Of a stretch of DNA of 64,000 nucleotides, positions 57,286 through 64,000 are shown piece after piece. Each line of letters begins with the position of its first letter. The first letter of the stretch is position 1. This DNA is from Porticoccus sp. W117. GTDB taxonomy: Bacteria > Pseudomonadota > Gammaproteobacteria > Pseudomonadales > Porticoccaceae. Under the pieces are notes generated by a model. The model was not told the DNA's origin and made no database searches. It saw nothing but the letters and a program-made list of their open reading frames with translations. A program made the position numbers and the translations under genes. The DNA lies in NCBI RefSeq assembly GCF_030341905.1, contig NZ_JATAAF010000007.1, forward strand, positions 100,930 to 164,929, in the 5' to 3' direction.

Positions 57286-57392
57286 CACCATGAGGTACAG
57301 GGCTTTTCAGACCTTTGGCCGCAGGGATAGCGGCCAAGGAGCGCACAGGGAAGTGTTTACAGCGTGTCTGAAAAGCCCTGTACCTCGTGGTG
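57286..57392 (-). repeat. Folded repeat element, family A, copy 3 (reverse orientation)
   Basis: 27-base inverted arms with one mismatch (57286-57312 and 57366-57392) enclose, on the minus strand, ACGCTGTAAA, hairpin CACT-TCCC-TGTG, CGCTCC and a hairpin identical to that of copy 1 (TTGGCCGC-TATCCCT-GCGGCCAA). It points toward copy 2. The two copies fill most of the 368-base gap between the SLC13 and MATE genes. I see no gene in that gap. Confidence 0.9.
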
Positions 57393-57479
57393 ACGTAGTG
57401 GCCCTGTAAAGTTAAGTTAACCCCATCTACTCACCAACCAACAGGAGTATGCTGTTGCGTTTTCCTGACCGGGCATACC

Positions 57480-58913
57480 ATGTCTAAAACCGCCGTATTC
57501 ACTCAGGGCTCCACCTTTCGCCACATTCTGGTAATGACCGGTGCCAGTACCGTGGGGCTGCTGACGCTGTTTCTGGTGGACTTGGTGGATATGTATTTCC
57601 TCAGCCTGTTGGGGCAGGAAGAGTTAGCGGCGGCTATTGGTTTTTCCGGCACGTTACTCTTCTTTCTTACCTCCGTAGGTATTGGCCTGCAGATTGCGAT
57701 GGGGGCTTTGGTAGCTCGTGCCGAAGGGCGCCACGACCGCGATTTGGCGAGCCGCTATTGCGCCAGTGTGATGTGGTTCAGTGCACTGTTCTCTGCCTTG
57801 GTGACGCTGCCCGCCTGGTATTTTCTGGAAGAATTATTGGTCTTTCTCGGCGCCAGTGGTTTGACCCTGGAATTGGCCATGCAGTACAGCAATATTCTGC
57901 TGCCAAGTACGCCAATATTGGCTTGCGGGATGTGCTGCGCCGCCGCCTTGCGGGCAGTGGGGGATGCGCGCCGATCCATGTACACCACCATGGGTGCGGC
58001 TATCGTTAATGCGGTGCTGGACCCGATTTTTATCTTTGCTTTGGGAATGGGCATTGAGGGGGCAGCGGTTGCCTCGCTGCTGTCGCGAATGGCGCTACTG
58101 ATGATTGGTTTGCACGCCGTGGTCAAACGTCACCAACTCAGCTGTGGGCTGTGTTGGAGCAAGATGGTTGCTGACCTGCGCAATATTATTCCTATTGCCG
58201 GGCCCGCATTGCTCACTAACCTGGCGACCCCAATCGGTGGCAGTTATGTGCTGAAAACCATGGCTACCTATGGCGACAGCGCTGTTGCTGGCGCGGCTAT
58301 TCTTGGGCGTATTACGCCGGTGGCCTTTGCACTGGTGTTTGCGTTGTCCGGCGCCATCGGCCCCATTATTGGCCAGAACGCGGGGGCTGCTTTGTACCAC
58401 CGAGTGCGGCTAACGCTGCTAAACGCCATGATGGTGAACCTGGGTTATGTGCTGTTGGTGTGGGCGGTACTGTTTTTACTCAGCGATTCCATTGTTCGTA
58501 TGTTCAGCGCAGAAGGCGAGGCGGCCTATCTGATCAGCTTTTACAACACCTGGCTGGTGATTGGCTTTGCCTTTAACGGTGTACTGTTTATTGCCAATGC
58601 CGCCGCCAACAATCTCAATCGAGCCACCCAGGCTACGGTATTCAACTTTGCTAGGGCGCTTTTAGGCACGGTACCTCTGGTGTATCTAGGCTCCCAATGG
58701 TTTGGTGCTGTGGGTGTTATCGCTGGTGAGATGGCCGGTGCCTTGGTATGGGGAACGGCCGCATTCCTTGTGGTGCTATGGCAAGTGAATAAATTGCAGT
58801 GCAGCCACCAAAAGACCCCAGTGTCGGAAGTCGCGGAGTGCGCAACTGCCTCACAATTCAGTTCACCTCGCAGCCAAATGGGGGTTCCTTTAACTACGCC
58901 CTCAGACGATTGA
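57480..58913 (+). CDS. MATE-family efflux transporter
   Basis: The 477-residue inner-membrane protein has twelve predicted helices in two homologous halves. It begins HILVMTGASTVGLLTLFLVDLVDMYFLSLLGQEELAAAIGFSGTLLF, the MATE N-lobe pattern with DMYFLSLLG, and has IPIAGPALLTNLATPIGGSYV at the second half and FSAEGEAAYLISFYNTWLVIGFAFNGVLFIANAAANNLNRA near the end. MATE proteins export cationic drugs or metabolites with Na+ or H+. The C-terminal 30 residues are polar and overlap nothing essential. DUF2058 and SprT genes follow on the same strand. Confidence 0.95.
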   Translation: MSKTAVFTQGSTFRHILVMTGASTVGLLTLFLVDLVDMYFLSLLGQEELAAAIGFSGTLLFFLTSVGIGLQIAMGALVARAEGRHDRDLASRYCASVMWFSALFSALVTLPAWYFLEELLVFLGASGLTLELAMQYSNILLPSTPILACGMCCAAALRAVGDARRSMYTTMGAAIVNAVLDPIFIFALGMGIEGAAVASLLSRMALLMIGLHAVVKRHQLSCGLCWSKMVADLRNIIPIAGPALLTNLATPIGGSYVLKTMATYGDSAVAGAAILGRITPVAFALVFALSGAIGPIIGQNAGAALYHRVRLTLLNAMMVNLGYVLLVWAVLFLLSDSIVRMFSAEGEAAYLISFYNTWLVIGFAFNGVLFIANAAANNLNRATQATVFNFARALLGTVPLVYLGSQWFGAVGVIAGEMAGALVWGTAAFLVVLWQVNKLQCSHQKTPVSEVAECATASQFSSPRSQMGVPLTTPSDD

Positions 58914-58954
58914 GGCGATATAATGGCCATTTTTTACAGCGGGTTGGAATTCAG

Positions 58955-59503
58955 GTGGCAAACTCTCTACAGGATCAATTGCTGAAAGCAGGCTTGGTAG
59001 ACAGCAAAAAAGCCAAGCAAGTACAGCGTCAGAAAAAGAAACAAACCAAACAGCAACACAAAAGCGGCGTGCAAGCGGTTGATGAAACCAAGTTGGCAGC
59101 GCAGCAAGCCCAACGGGAAAAAGCCGATAAAGACCGCGAGATGAATCGTCAGCGTTTGGCTGAAGCGGAGCACAAAGCCATTGCCGCGCAGATCAAGCAG
59201 CTGATTGAAAGCAATCGCCAACCGCGCAATGGCGAGATTGGTTACAGCTTCTCCCACGACAATAAAATCAAAAAAATCTACGTGGATGCCCGCCAGCAGA
59301 AGCAGCTGGAACGGGGCATTCTGGCCGTTGTGGTGTTGGGCGATCAATTTGAACTGGTGGCCGCGCCGGTGGCAGAGAAAGTTGCCCAGCGGGATGCTGA
59401 TTATGTGGCTCTGTTAAATAATCCCAAGGAAGAAACTTCCTCACCAGATTCTGACGACGAGTATTACGCCCAGTTTGAAATCCCCGATGACCTGATGTGG
59501 TAA
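58955..59503 (+). CDS. DUF2058 (YaiL-like) protein
   Basis: I start at GTG 58955 (GGAATTCAG leader), which gives the family's usual beginning VANSLQDQLLKAGLVDSKKAKQVQRQKKKQ. The 182-residue protein has a Lys/Gln-rich helical first half (about 15-90). A beta-rich second half follows (YSFSHDNKIKKIYVDARQQKQLERGILAVVVLGDQFELVAAPVAEKVAQRD), and it ends with the acidic tail DDEYYAQFEIPDDLMW. This matches DUF2058/YaiL, described as a nucleoprotein of unknown role. It is 3 bases before the SprT-family gene. Confidence 0.94.
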   Translation: MANSLQDQLLKAGLVDSKKAKQVQRQKKKQTKQQHKSGVQAVDETKLAAQQAQREKADKDREMNRQRLAEAEHKAIAAQIKQLIESNRQPRNGEIGYSFSHDNKIKKIYVDARQQKQLERGILAVVVLGDQFELVAAPVAEKVAQRDADYVALLNNPKEETSSPDSDDEYYAQFEIPDDLMW

Positions 59504-59506
59504 TGC

Positions 59507-60037
59507 ATGCCCGTCGACCCTGTTATCCCTATCGATGACGCCCGGCAGCACCAGGTCGTCACCGAAACCCAGCGTTATATACAGCTGGCTAACCACGAAC
59601 TGGATTGCCTTATTGAGGACATTCCCGTCTTGTTCGACTTAAAAGGGCAGGTGGCGGGAATGTACCGCATGGTTGGCCGGGGCAAAAAAGTGCAGCGGGT
59701 AATTCGCTACAACCCCTGGTTGTTTGCCAAGTATTGGGATGACAATTTCACCACCACCATTCCCCATGAAGTGGCGCACTATGTGGCTGAGCAGTTGTTT
59801 GGCAAAGTGCAGCCTCACGGGGTGGAGTGGAAGAACCTGATGGATTTGTTTGGCGCTGACAGTGCCCGCACCTGTCAGTTTGATATGGCCGGTATTCCTG
59901 GCCGCAAGGTAAAGACTGTAGCCTATCGGTGCCAGTGCCGACAACATCAACTGTCACTGATTCGCCATAACAGGGTTGTGCGAAAAGGTGCACGCTACCT
60001 GTGCCGTTTTTGCCAGCAACCTCTGGCTCAAGCGTAG
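59507..60037 (+). CDS. SprT-family zinc metalloprotease
   Basis: The 176-residue protein has the zinc-binding helix HEVAHY (His87, Glu88, His91) in TTTIPHEVAHYVAEQLFGKVQPHGVEWKNLMDLFGAD, the SprT pattern. A C-terminal zinc ribbon with CQCRQHQ and CRFCQQ is also present. Eukaryotic relatives (Spartan) degrade DNA-protein crosslinks; the bacterial role is less clear. The start at ATG 59507 is 3 bases after the DUF2058 stop, so the two are cotranscribed. Confidence 0.93.
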   Translation: MPVDPVIPIDDARQHQVVTETQRYIQLANHELDCLIEDIPVLFDLKGQVAGMYRMVGRGKKVQRVIRYNPWLFAKYWDDNFTTTIPHEVAHYVAEQLFGKVQPHGVEWKNLMDLFGADSARTCQFDMAGIPGRKVKTVAYRCQCRQHQLSLIRHNRVVRKGARYLCRFCQQPLAQA

Positions 60038-60091
60038 AGCCGGTTATCGAAGCCTCATCCACCATTCCGCTGAATAGAGCGAATTGCTGAT

Positions 60092-61279
60092 TTGAAAAAT
60101 TACGACGTTATTGTGGTCGGCGCCGGTGCCGCCGGTTTGATGTGCGCCATTACCGCTGGCCAGCGGGGGCGTTCCGTGCTTGTGTTGGAGCGCGCCAACA
60201 AGGTGGGCAAAAAAATTCTGATGTCTGGAGGTGGGCGTTGTAACTTCACCAACCTCTATGTGGAGCCGGAAAATTATCTGTCCGCCAATCCACATTTTTG
60301 CAAGTCCGCTCTCAGTCGTTACACCCAGTGGGACTTTATCGATTTGGTCAATAAACACGATATTGCCCACCATGAGAAAACCCTGGGGCAGTTATTTTGC
60401 GATGGTTCATCAAAACAGATTGTGCAAATGCTGCTGGATGAATGTGCGACAGTGGGAGTGACAGTGGTAACCAGCTGTGATGTGCAGGCTGTAAATACCG
60501 ACGGTGATGGTCTTGTGGCCCGCACCAGCATGGGTGAGTTCACCGCCAGCTCTGTGGTGGTGGCGTCCGGTGGTTTGTCGATCCCGACATTGGGCGGTTC
60601 CGGTGTGGGCTACGATATTGCCCGCCATTACGGCCACAAGGTATTGCCCCTGCAGGCGGCACTGGTGCCATTTACCTTTACCGATAGCCTCAAGGAACTG
60701 TGCACGCAGTTATCCGGGGTGTCGGTAGATGCTGGCGTCAGCTGCAATGGTGAAAGTTTTCGCGAAAATATTCTGTTTACCCATCGGGGGTTAAGCGGGC
60801 CGGCGATTCTGCAAATATCCAGTTATTGGCAGCCCGGCAATACTATCGCCATCAATTTGCTGCCGGATTGCGATGCAAGCCAATGGTTGCGGGATGAGAA
60901 GCAAGCGCAGCCCAAGTCTCTGTTGCGGACGGTGCTGGCTAACCGTTTACCGCGCAAACTGGTACAACAACTTGAATGCCTTTGGTGGCAATCGCAGGCG
61001 CAATTACCCTTGGCGGAAATGGCCGATTCGGTGTTAGAAAATATGGGCGAAAAACTCAATAACTGGCAGCTTAAACCAGCAGCTACCGAAGGCTATCGCA
61101 CAGCAGAGGTGACCATGGGCGGTGTCAGTACTGACGGGCTGTCATCCAAAACCATGGAAAGCCAACATCAGTCGGGGCTCTACTTTATCGGTGAAGTGGT
61201 AGATGTTACCGGTCACCTGGGCGGCTTTAATTTTCAGTGGGCCTGGGCGTCCGGTTACGCAGCGGGGCAAGTGGTATGA
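60092..61279 (+). CDS. HI0933/BaiN-family FAD-dependent oxidoreductase
   Basis: The 395-residue flavoprotein starts at TTG 60092. The N-terminal dinucleotide fold is YDVIVVGAGAAGLMCAITAGQRGRSVLVLERANKVGKKILMSGGGRCNFTN (about 3-53), the HI0933 signature. It continues with VVASGGLSIPTLGGSGVGYDIARHYGH, FTHRGLSGPAILQISSYW and VTMGGVSTDGLSSKTMES. The C-terminal FAD contact GLYFIGEVVDVTGHLGGFNFQWAWASGYAAG follows. The bacterial substrate is generally unknown. Its stop overlaps the next start by ATGA. Confidence 0.95.
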   Translation: MKNYDVIVVGAGAAGLMCAITAGQRGRSVLVLERANKVGKKILMSGGGRCNFTNLYVEPENYLSANPHFCKSALSRYTQWDFIDLVNKHDIAHHEKTLGQLFCDGSSKQIVQMLLDECATVGVTVVTSCDVQAVNTDGDGLVARTSMGEFTASSVVVASGGLSIPTLGGSGVGYDIARHYGHKVLPLQAALVPFTFTDSLKELCTQLSGVSVDAGVSCNGESFRENILFTHRGLSGPAILQISSYWQPGNTIAINLLPDCDASQWLRDEKQAQPKSLLRTVLANRLPRKLVQQLECLWWQSQAQLPLAEMADSVLENMGEKLNNWQLKPAATEGYRTAEVTMGGVSTDGLSSKTMESQHQSGLYFIGEVVDVTGHLGGFNFQWAWASGYAAGQVV

Positions 61280-62238
61280 CTATCAGCTCACCCGTAAAAG
61301 CCGTTTGGCTACTGATATTTGTTTGCATGATTTGGGGGCTGATGTTCGTATTGGTGGACCAAACCATCGAACACTTACCCGTACACAGCTTTCACGCCTT
61401 CCGTTTTGGCATTGCGGCCCTCTGCTTGCTGCCTTTGTGGAAATTGGATCCAGAAGCGAAAGGCGTTCGCCTGTCAAAAGACTTGTTGCTGCCAGGGTTG
61501 GGTTTGGGACTAATTATGTTCACCTGTTTCGCCACCCAGACCTTGGGGATGCAGCACACCACGGTATCCAACACAGGCTTTATCACCGGCTTGTGCGTGC
61601 CACTGGTACCCATTATTGGGTTGCTGCTGTTTCGCGCAAAAGTAAAAGCGGCTGCCTGGCTCGGCGTGCTTTGTACCACTGTGGGGATTTATTTCCTGAC
61701 AGTAGGGGACAGTCTGACATTTAATCGCGGCGACAGCCTGGTGCTGATTGCAGCGGTTTTCTTTGCTTTGCATATTGTGGTCACAGGCCGAGTGGCACCC
61801 AACTTGCCACTGATCCCTCTGTGCACCATCCAGATGGCAGCGGTCAGTTTATACAGCGCCATTGCTGCAGTGGTCAGTGAGCCGATAGGGGAAAACACCC
61901 TGGCCGCATTCCAGCACCCCATCGTCTGGATCACCATTATTACCTCTGGCGTATTGGCCACTGCACTGGCGTTTTGGGCGCAAACCGCATCTCAGCGCTT
62001 GCTGGAACCTTACAAAGTGGGTTTGATTTTTGCGACTGAGCCGCTGTTTACCCATGTCGCAGCTGCCTTGATATTGGGAGAACGCCTGGGCGGAGCAGGT
62101 TGGCTGGGAGCAGGCCTGATTATTGGTGGCATGCTGGTGGCAGAACTGTCAGACCGCCGCCATCCGCCGAAAATGTCTGCTGCGGATATGAATGCTGCGC
62201 CGGATTTCAGCGCTCAGCCGAACACTCGAAATGACTGA
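61276..62238 (+). CDS. DMT-superfamily permease (EamA type)
   Basis: I start at ATG 61276, overlapping the flavoprotein stop (ATGA), giving 320 residues. Ten hydrophobic segments are arranged as two EamA repeats: KAVWLLIFVCMIWGLMFVLVDQTIEHLPVHSFHAFRFGIAALCL and the second near residues 160-300, with GVLATALAFWAQTASQRLLEPYKVGLIFATEPLFTHVAAALILGERLG. The family includes amino-acid and metabolite exporters. The substrate is unknown. The end overlaps yigZ by 8 bases. Confidence 0.93.
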   Translation: MTISSPVKAVWLLIFVCMIWGLMFVLVDQTIEHLPVHSFHAFRFGIAALCLLPLWKLDPEAKGVRLSKDLLLPGLGLGLIMFTCFATQTLGMQHTTVSNTGFITGLCVPLVPIIGLLLFRAKVKAAAWLGVLCTTVGIYFLTVGDSLTFNRGDSLVLIAAVFFALHIVVTGRVAPNLPLIPLCTIQMAAVSLYSAIAAVVSEPIGENTLAAFQHPIVWITIITSGVLATALAFWAQTASQRLLEPYKVGLIFATEPLFTHVAAALILGERLGGAGWLGAGLIIGGMLVAELSDRRHPPKMSAADMNAAPDFSAQPNTRND

Positions 62239-62842
62239 GTTTGTTACCCCGGCAGATCGCGCTGAATGCACCTATGAAATCAAGAAAAGCCGCTTTATCG
62301 CTGTCGCTGCGCCTGCCAGCAGCCGGGAACAGGCCATGGCGTTTTTGCAGCAAGTGCGCGATCAATACCCGGATGCCCGCCACCATTGCTGGGCTTATTT
62401 GCTGGGAAAGTCTCCATCCACCTTGAGTGCCGCCATGTCTGATGACGGTGAGCCCAGCGGCACGGCTGGCAAGCCAATTCTTAATGTGCTGCAGCACAAA
62501 GGTGTGGGCAATGTGATGGTGGTGGTTGTGCGCTATTTTGGCGGTATCAAGCTGGGAGCAGGTGGCCTGGTCAGGGCGTATTCCACAGCCACACAGCAGG
62601 TAATGGAAATACTGCCTGTGCAGCAGCAGCGGGAGATGGCAGCCGCCACACTGGAATGCGATTTTTCCAGGGAACAATCCGTACGCCATTGGCTGCAACA
62701 GCACAATGGTGTTTTGGAGAATGTGGCCTATGGCAAGAACGTTGTTATGGCTATTGGTGTTCCCTCAGAGCGCATGCCAGCCTTGCTGGCGTTTGCTGCA
62801 GCAAACAACTGTTTGATCACAGAGGATAAACCACCCCAATGA
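62231..62842 (+). CDS. yigZ: YigZ / IMPACT-family protein
   Basis: I start at ATG 62231, overlapping the permease gene by 8 bases; the product has 203 residues. The N-terminal UPF0029 domain shows YEIKKSRFIAVAAPASSREQAMAFLQQVRDQYPDARHHCWAYLLG, SDDGEPSGTAGKPILNVLQHKGVGNVMVVVVRYFGGIKLGAGGLVRAYSTA (about 75-125). A smaller DUF1949-like domain follows. The family is linked to translation regulation (IMPACT in eukaryotes); the bacterial role is not fixed. Confidence 0.95.
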   Translation: MTEFVTPADRAECTYEIKKSRFIAVAAPASSREQAMAFLQQVRDQYPDARHHCWAYLLGKSPSTLSAAMSDDGEPSGTAGKPILNVLQHKGVGNVMVVVVRYFGGIKLGAGGLVRAYSTATQQVMEILPVQQQREMAAATLECDFSREQSVRHWLQQHNGVLENVAYGKNVVMAIGVPSERMPALLAFAAANNCLITEDKPPQ

Positions 62843-62856
62843 GAGTGCTAATGCAA

Positions 62857-62886
62857 TTGACAGTAATTCTTATTTAGATTTACAAT
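62857..62886 (+). promoter_or_regulatory. Strong sigma-70 promoter of bfd
   Basis: TTGACA (62857-62862), an 18-base AT-rich spacer and TACAAT (62881-62886) lie 28 bases before the bfd start. The AT-rich spacer (TAATTCTTATTTAGATT) could host a Fur site, as bfd is iron-repressed in relatives, but the match to the Fur consensus is poor. Confidence 0.7.
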
Positions 62887-62913
62887 CGCATCAGCTAAAC
62901 AAAGGGTTAGTTT

Positions 62914-63120
62914 ATGTACGTTTGTATCTGCCGTGCCGTTACCGATAACCAGATTCGCCAAGAGGTGAGTCATGGCGCCTCTACCATGCGCGAAGTAGGG
63001 CAGCGCCTGGGTGTTGGCACCCAATGTGGCAAGTGCAGCAAACACGCCCGCAGCGTGATCCGCGAGGCCATTGCCAACCGCCCCATGGAAGACCCGGCTA
63101 TCTGGGAGCCTTCAGCGTAA
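62914..63120 (+). CDS. bfd: Bacterioferritin-associated ferredoxin
   Basis: The 68-residue [2Fe-2S] protein docks on bacterioferritin and reduces its ferric core to release iron. The four cluster cysteines are Cys4, Cys6, Cys38 and Cys41 (YVCICRAVTDNQIRQEV and GTQCGKC), with the family pattern CxC and CxxC. Length is typical of Bfd (about 64-75 residues). Bfr follows on the same strand after a terminator, so the pair is separately transcribed. Confidence 0.97.
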   Translation: MYVCICRAVTDNQIRQEVSHGASTMREVGQRLGVGTQCGKCSKHARSVIREAIANRPMEDPAIWEPSA

Positions 63121-63179
63121 AGAGAGCCCTCAGCCTGATAAAAAGCCTTCAGCTTAAGGTGAATACCCAACCCCCATTC

Positions 63180-63217
63180 AAAAAAATCCGGCATTTGCAA
63201 AAATGTCGGATTTTTTA
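63180..63217 (+). terminator. Rho-independent terminator of bfd
   Basis: AAAAAATCCGGCATTT / AAATGTCGGATTTTTT has loop GCAA and a run of T. Confidence 0.92.
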
Positions 63218-63364
63218 TACCCCAGAGTGAATTCTCTGCTATAGTTTGTTGCGCAAGTTATTGATATTTAATGATATTTTTTCTTATTTGTGGCTGATAA
63301 TCAATGCCAAATGAGCCTGATATCAGTTCCAGCGCAACAACAACCAAAAACTCAGGAGACACCC

Positions 63365-63829
63365 ATGAAAGGTGATGCAAAGGTCATCGAATACCTCAAC
63401 AAGGCATTGACCAACGAGCTGACCGCCATCAATCAGTACTTTCTACACGCCCGTATGTACAAAAACTGGGGGCTGGAAAAGCTCAATGAGAAAGAATACG
63501 AAGAGTCCATCGATGAAATGAAGCACGCCGATCAGCTGATCGAGCGTATTCTGTTCCTGGAAGGGCTGCCAAACTTGCAGGATTTGGGCAAGTTGATGAT
63601 TGGCGAAGACGTCAAGGAAATGATTGAAGGGGATATGAAGATTGAGCAATTGGCTATCCCCCTGTTGCGGGAAGCCATCGCTTACTGCGAATCCGTTTCC
63701 GATTACGTTTCCCGCGAACTGTTCGAAAGCATTTTGGAAAGTGAGGAAGAGCACCTGGATTGGCTGGAAACCCAGTTGGAGCTGATCGACCGGGTCGGCT
63801 TGCAGAATTACCAGCAGTCGATGATGTAA
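63365..63829 (+). CDS. bfr: Bacterioferritin
   Basis: I start at ATG 63365 (AGGAG leader), giving 154 residues. The 24-mer stores iron. The ferroxidase ligands Glu18, Glu51, His54, Glu94, Glu127 and His130 are all present, and the haem ligand Met52 is present ([13 protein letters not shown]), so this is a haem-binding Bfr subunit. The sequence [37 protein letters not shown] is typical. The upstream 150 bases are AT-rich, with a possible TTGCGC/TGATAT promoter near 63250-63277. Confidence 0.98.
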   Translation: MKGDAKVIEYLNKALTNELTAINQYFLHARMYKNWGLEKLNEKEYEESIDEMKHADQLIERILFLEGLPNLQDLGKLMIGEDVKEMIEGDMKIEQLAIPLLREAIAYCESVSDYVSRELFESILESEEEHLDWLETQLELIDRVGLQNYQQSMM

Positions 63830-63853
63830 TTTACCTCGCTGGCGGCATCAAAA

Positions 63854-63874
63854 AGCGGAGCATAGAGCTCCGCT
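63854..63874. terminator. Hairpin after bfr, possible weak terminator
   Basis: The stem AGCGGAG / CTCCGCT has loop CATAGAG, with AAAA on the left side but no T run on the right, so it fits a minus-strand terminator or an insertion boundary better than a bfr terminator. Confidence 0.5.
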
Positions 63875-63886
63875 CAGACTGCTGAC

Positions 63887-63916
63887 AAAGTCCTCGCCCT
63901 CGTGCGGGGACTTTTT
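63887..63916 (+). terminator. Hairpin with T tract just inside the insertion sequence
   Basis: AAAGTCCTCGC / GCGGGGACTTTTT lies 10 bases before the transposase start. IS elements often carry such a terminator to shield the transposase from outside transcription. The IS left end is probably near 63870-63880. Confidence 0.65.
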
Positions 63917-63926
63917 ATAATGGGGC

Positions 63927-64000
63927 ATGTTAAAAGACCGCCCCCAAACCCAGTCCACTATGGAGTTCGTCAGCATTGACGAGCTAGTTCCTGCCGACCA
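63927..64000 (+). CDS. IS1182-family transposase, N-terminal fragment (cut by window end)
   Basis: ATG 63927 opens a frame reading MLKDRPQTQSTMEFVSIDEL followed by VPAD to the window edge. The pattern Q-x(6)-SIDELVPADH-like is typical of the start of IS1182 (and related IS5-superfamily) transposases. Only 24 codons are visible, so completeness and activity cannot be judged. Confidence 0.75.
   Translation, partial: MLKDRPQTQSTMEFVSIDELVPAD

Noticed and set aside
57118..57392. A CRISPR array between the SLC13 and MATE genes
   Set aside because: There are only two repeats, in opposite orientation, with long self-complementary arms and no regular spacers.
63290..63364. Upstream extension of bfr by 25 codons
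   Set aside because: The shorter start at 63365 has an AGGAG site and gives the exact bacterioferritin N-terminus with correct ligand numbering.

Overview
The window looks like a chromosomal segment of a marine or brackish gammaproteobacterium, most likely of the Cellvibrionales/Spongiibacteraceae type. The grounds are the housekeeping block tRNA-Leu, tig, clpP, clpX, lon, hupB, ppiD, two NhaD-type Na+/H+ antiporters, an SbtA-type Na+/bicarbonate permease, fadBA, and a TonB receptor with its own FecI/FecR pair. The taxonomy is inferred from gene content and order; no ribosomal RNA lies in the window.

Layout. Positions 1-4019 hold the tail of a probable NnrS protein, ferredoxin-NADP reductase, an unrecognised 319-residue protein, a BrnT/BrnA toxin-antitoxin pair, and an ECF sigma operon (DUF6249-like membrane protein, sigma factor, probable anti-sigma). 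Positions 4204-10768 carry tex, a methyltransferase and fadBA. Positions 10975-20424 carry a small lipoprotein, tRNA-Leu and the protein quality-control block. Positions 20494-31650 hold mltD, gloB, a methyltransferase, rnhA, dnaQ, nhaD, nudC, sohB, a lipoprotein hydrolase, a short GlpD-like oxidase and ugpQ. A tRNA cluster (Pro, Arg, His) follows at 31834-32132, then dld, hglS and a LysR gene. Positions 36841-43173 hold a sigma/FecR/TonB-receptor surface-signalling locus with a TlpA-like thioredoxin protein. Positions 43202-48349 hold a second nhaD, a CbbR-like LysR gene and the operon small membrane protein, sbtA, purE, purK. After a short inserted region come fusA, folD, a cyclophilin, trmA, yjbQ, an SLC13 permease, a MATE exporter, DUF2058, SprT, an HI0933 flavoprotein, a DMT permease, yigZ, bfd and bfr. 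The window ends inside an IS1182-like transposase.

Three things stand out beyond ordinary genes. (1) Between purK and fusA, a two-gene cassette of unknown function (48493-49111) sits between two approximately 100 bp direct copies of the fusA 3' end plus terminator. Immediately outside the distal copy is a 27 bp exact, inverted copy of the middle of tRNA-His. This looks like the scar or residue of a small integrated element. (2) At least four copies of a folded repeat are present at 10806, 15253, 57118 and 57286. Each has a conserved core with two inner hairpins capped by TCC loops, enclosed by long self-complementary arms whose sequence differs from copy to copy. (3) A bicarbonate permease gene is placed directly in front of purE-purK; PurK consumes bicarbonate, which suggests a dedicated supply under control of a CbbR-like regulator.

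All calls come from reading the sequence and from family knowledge. No database search was run.
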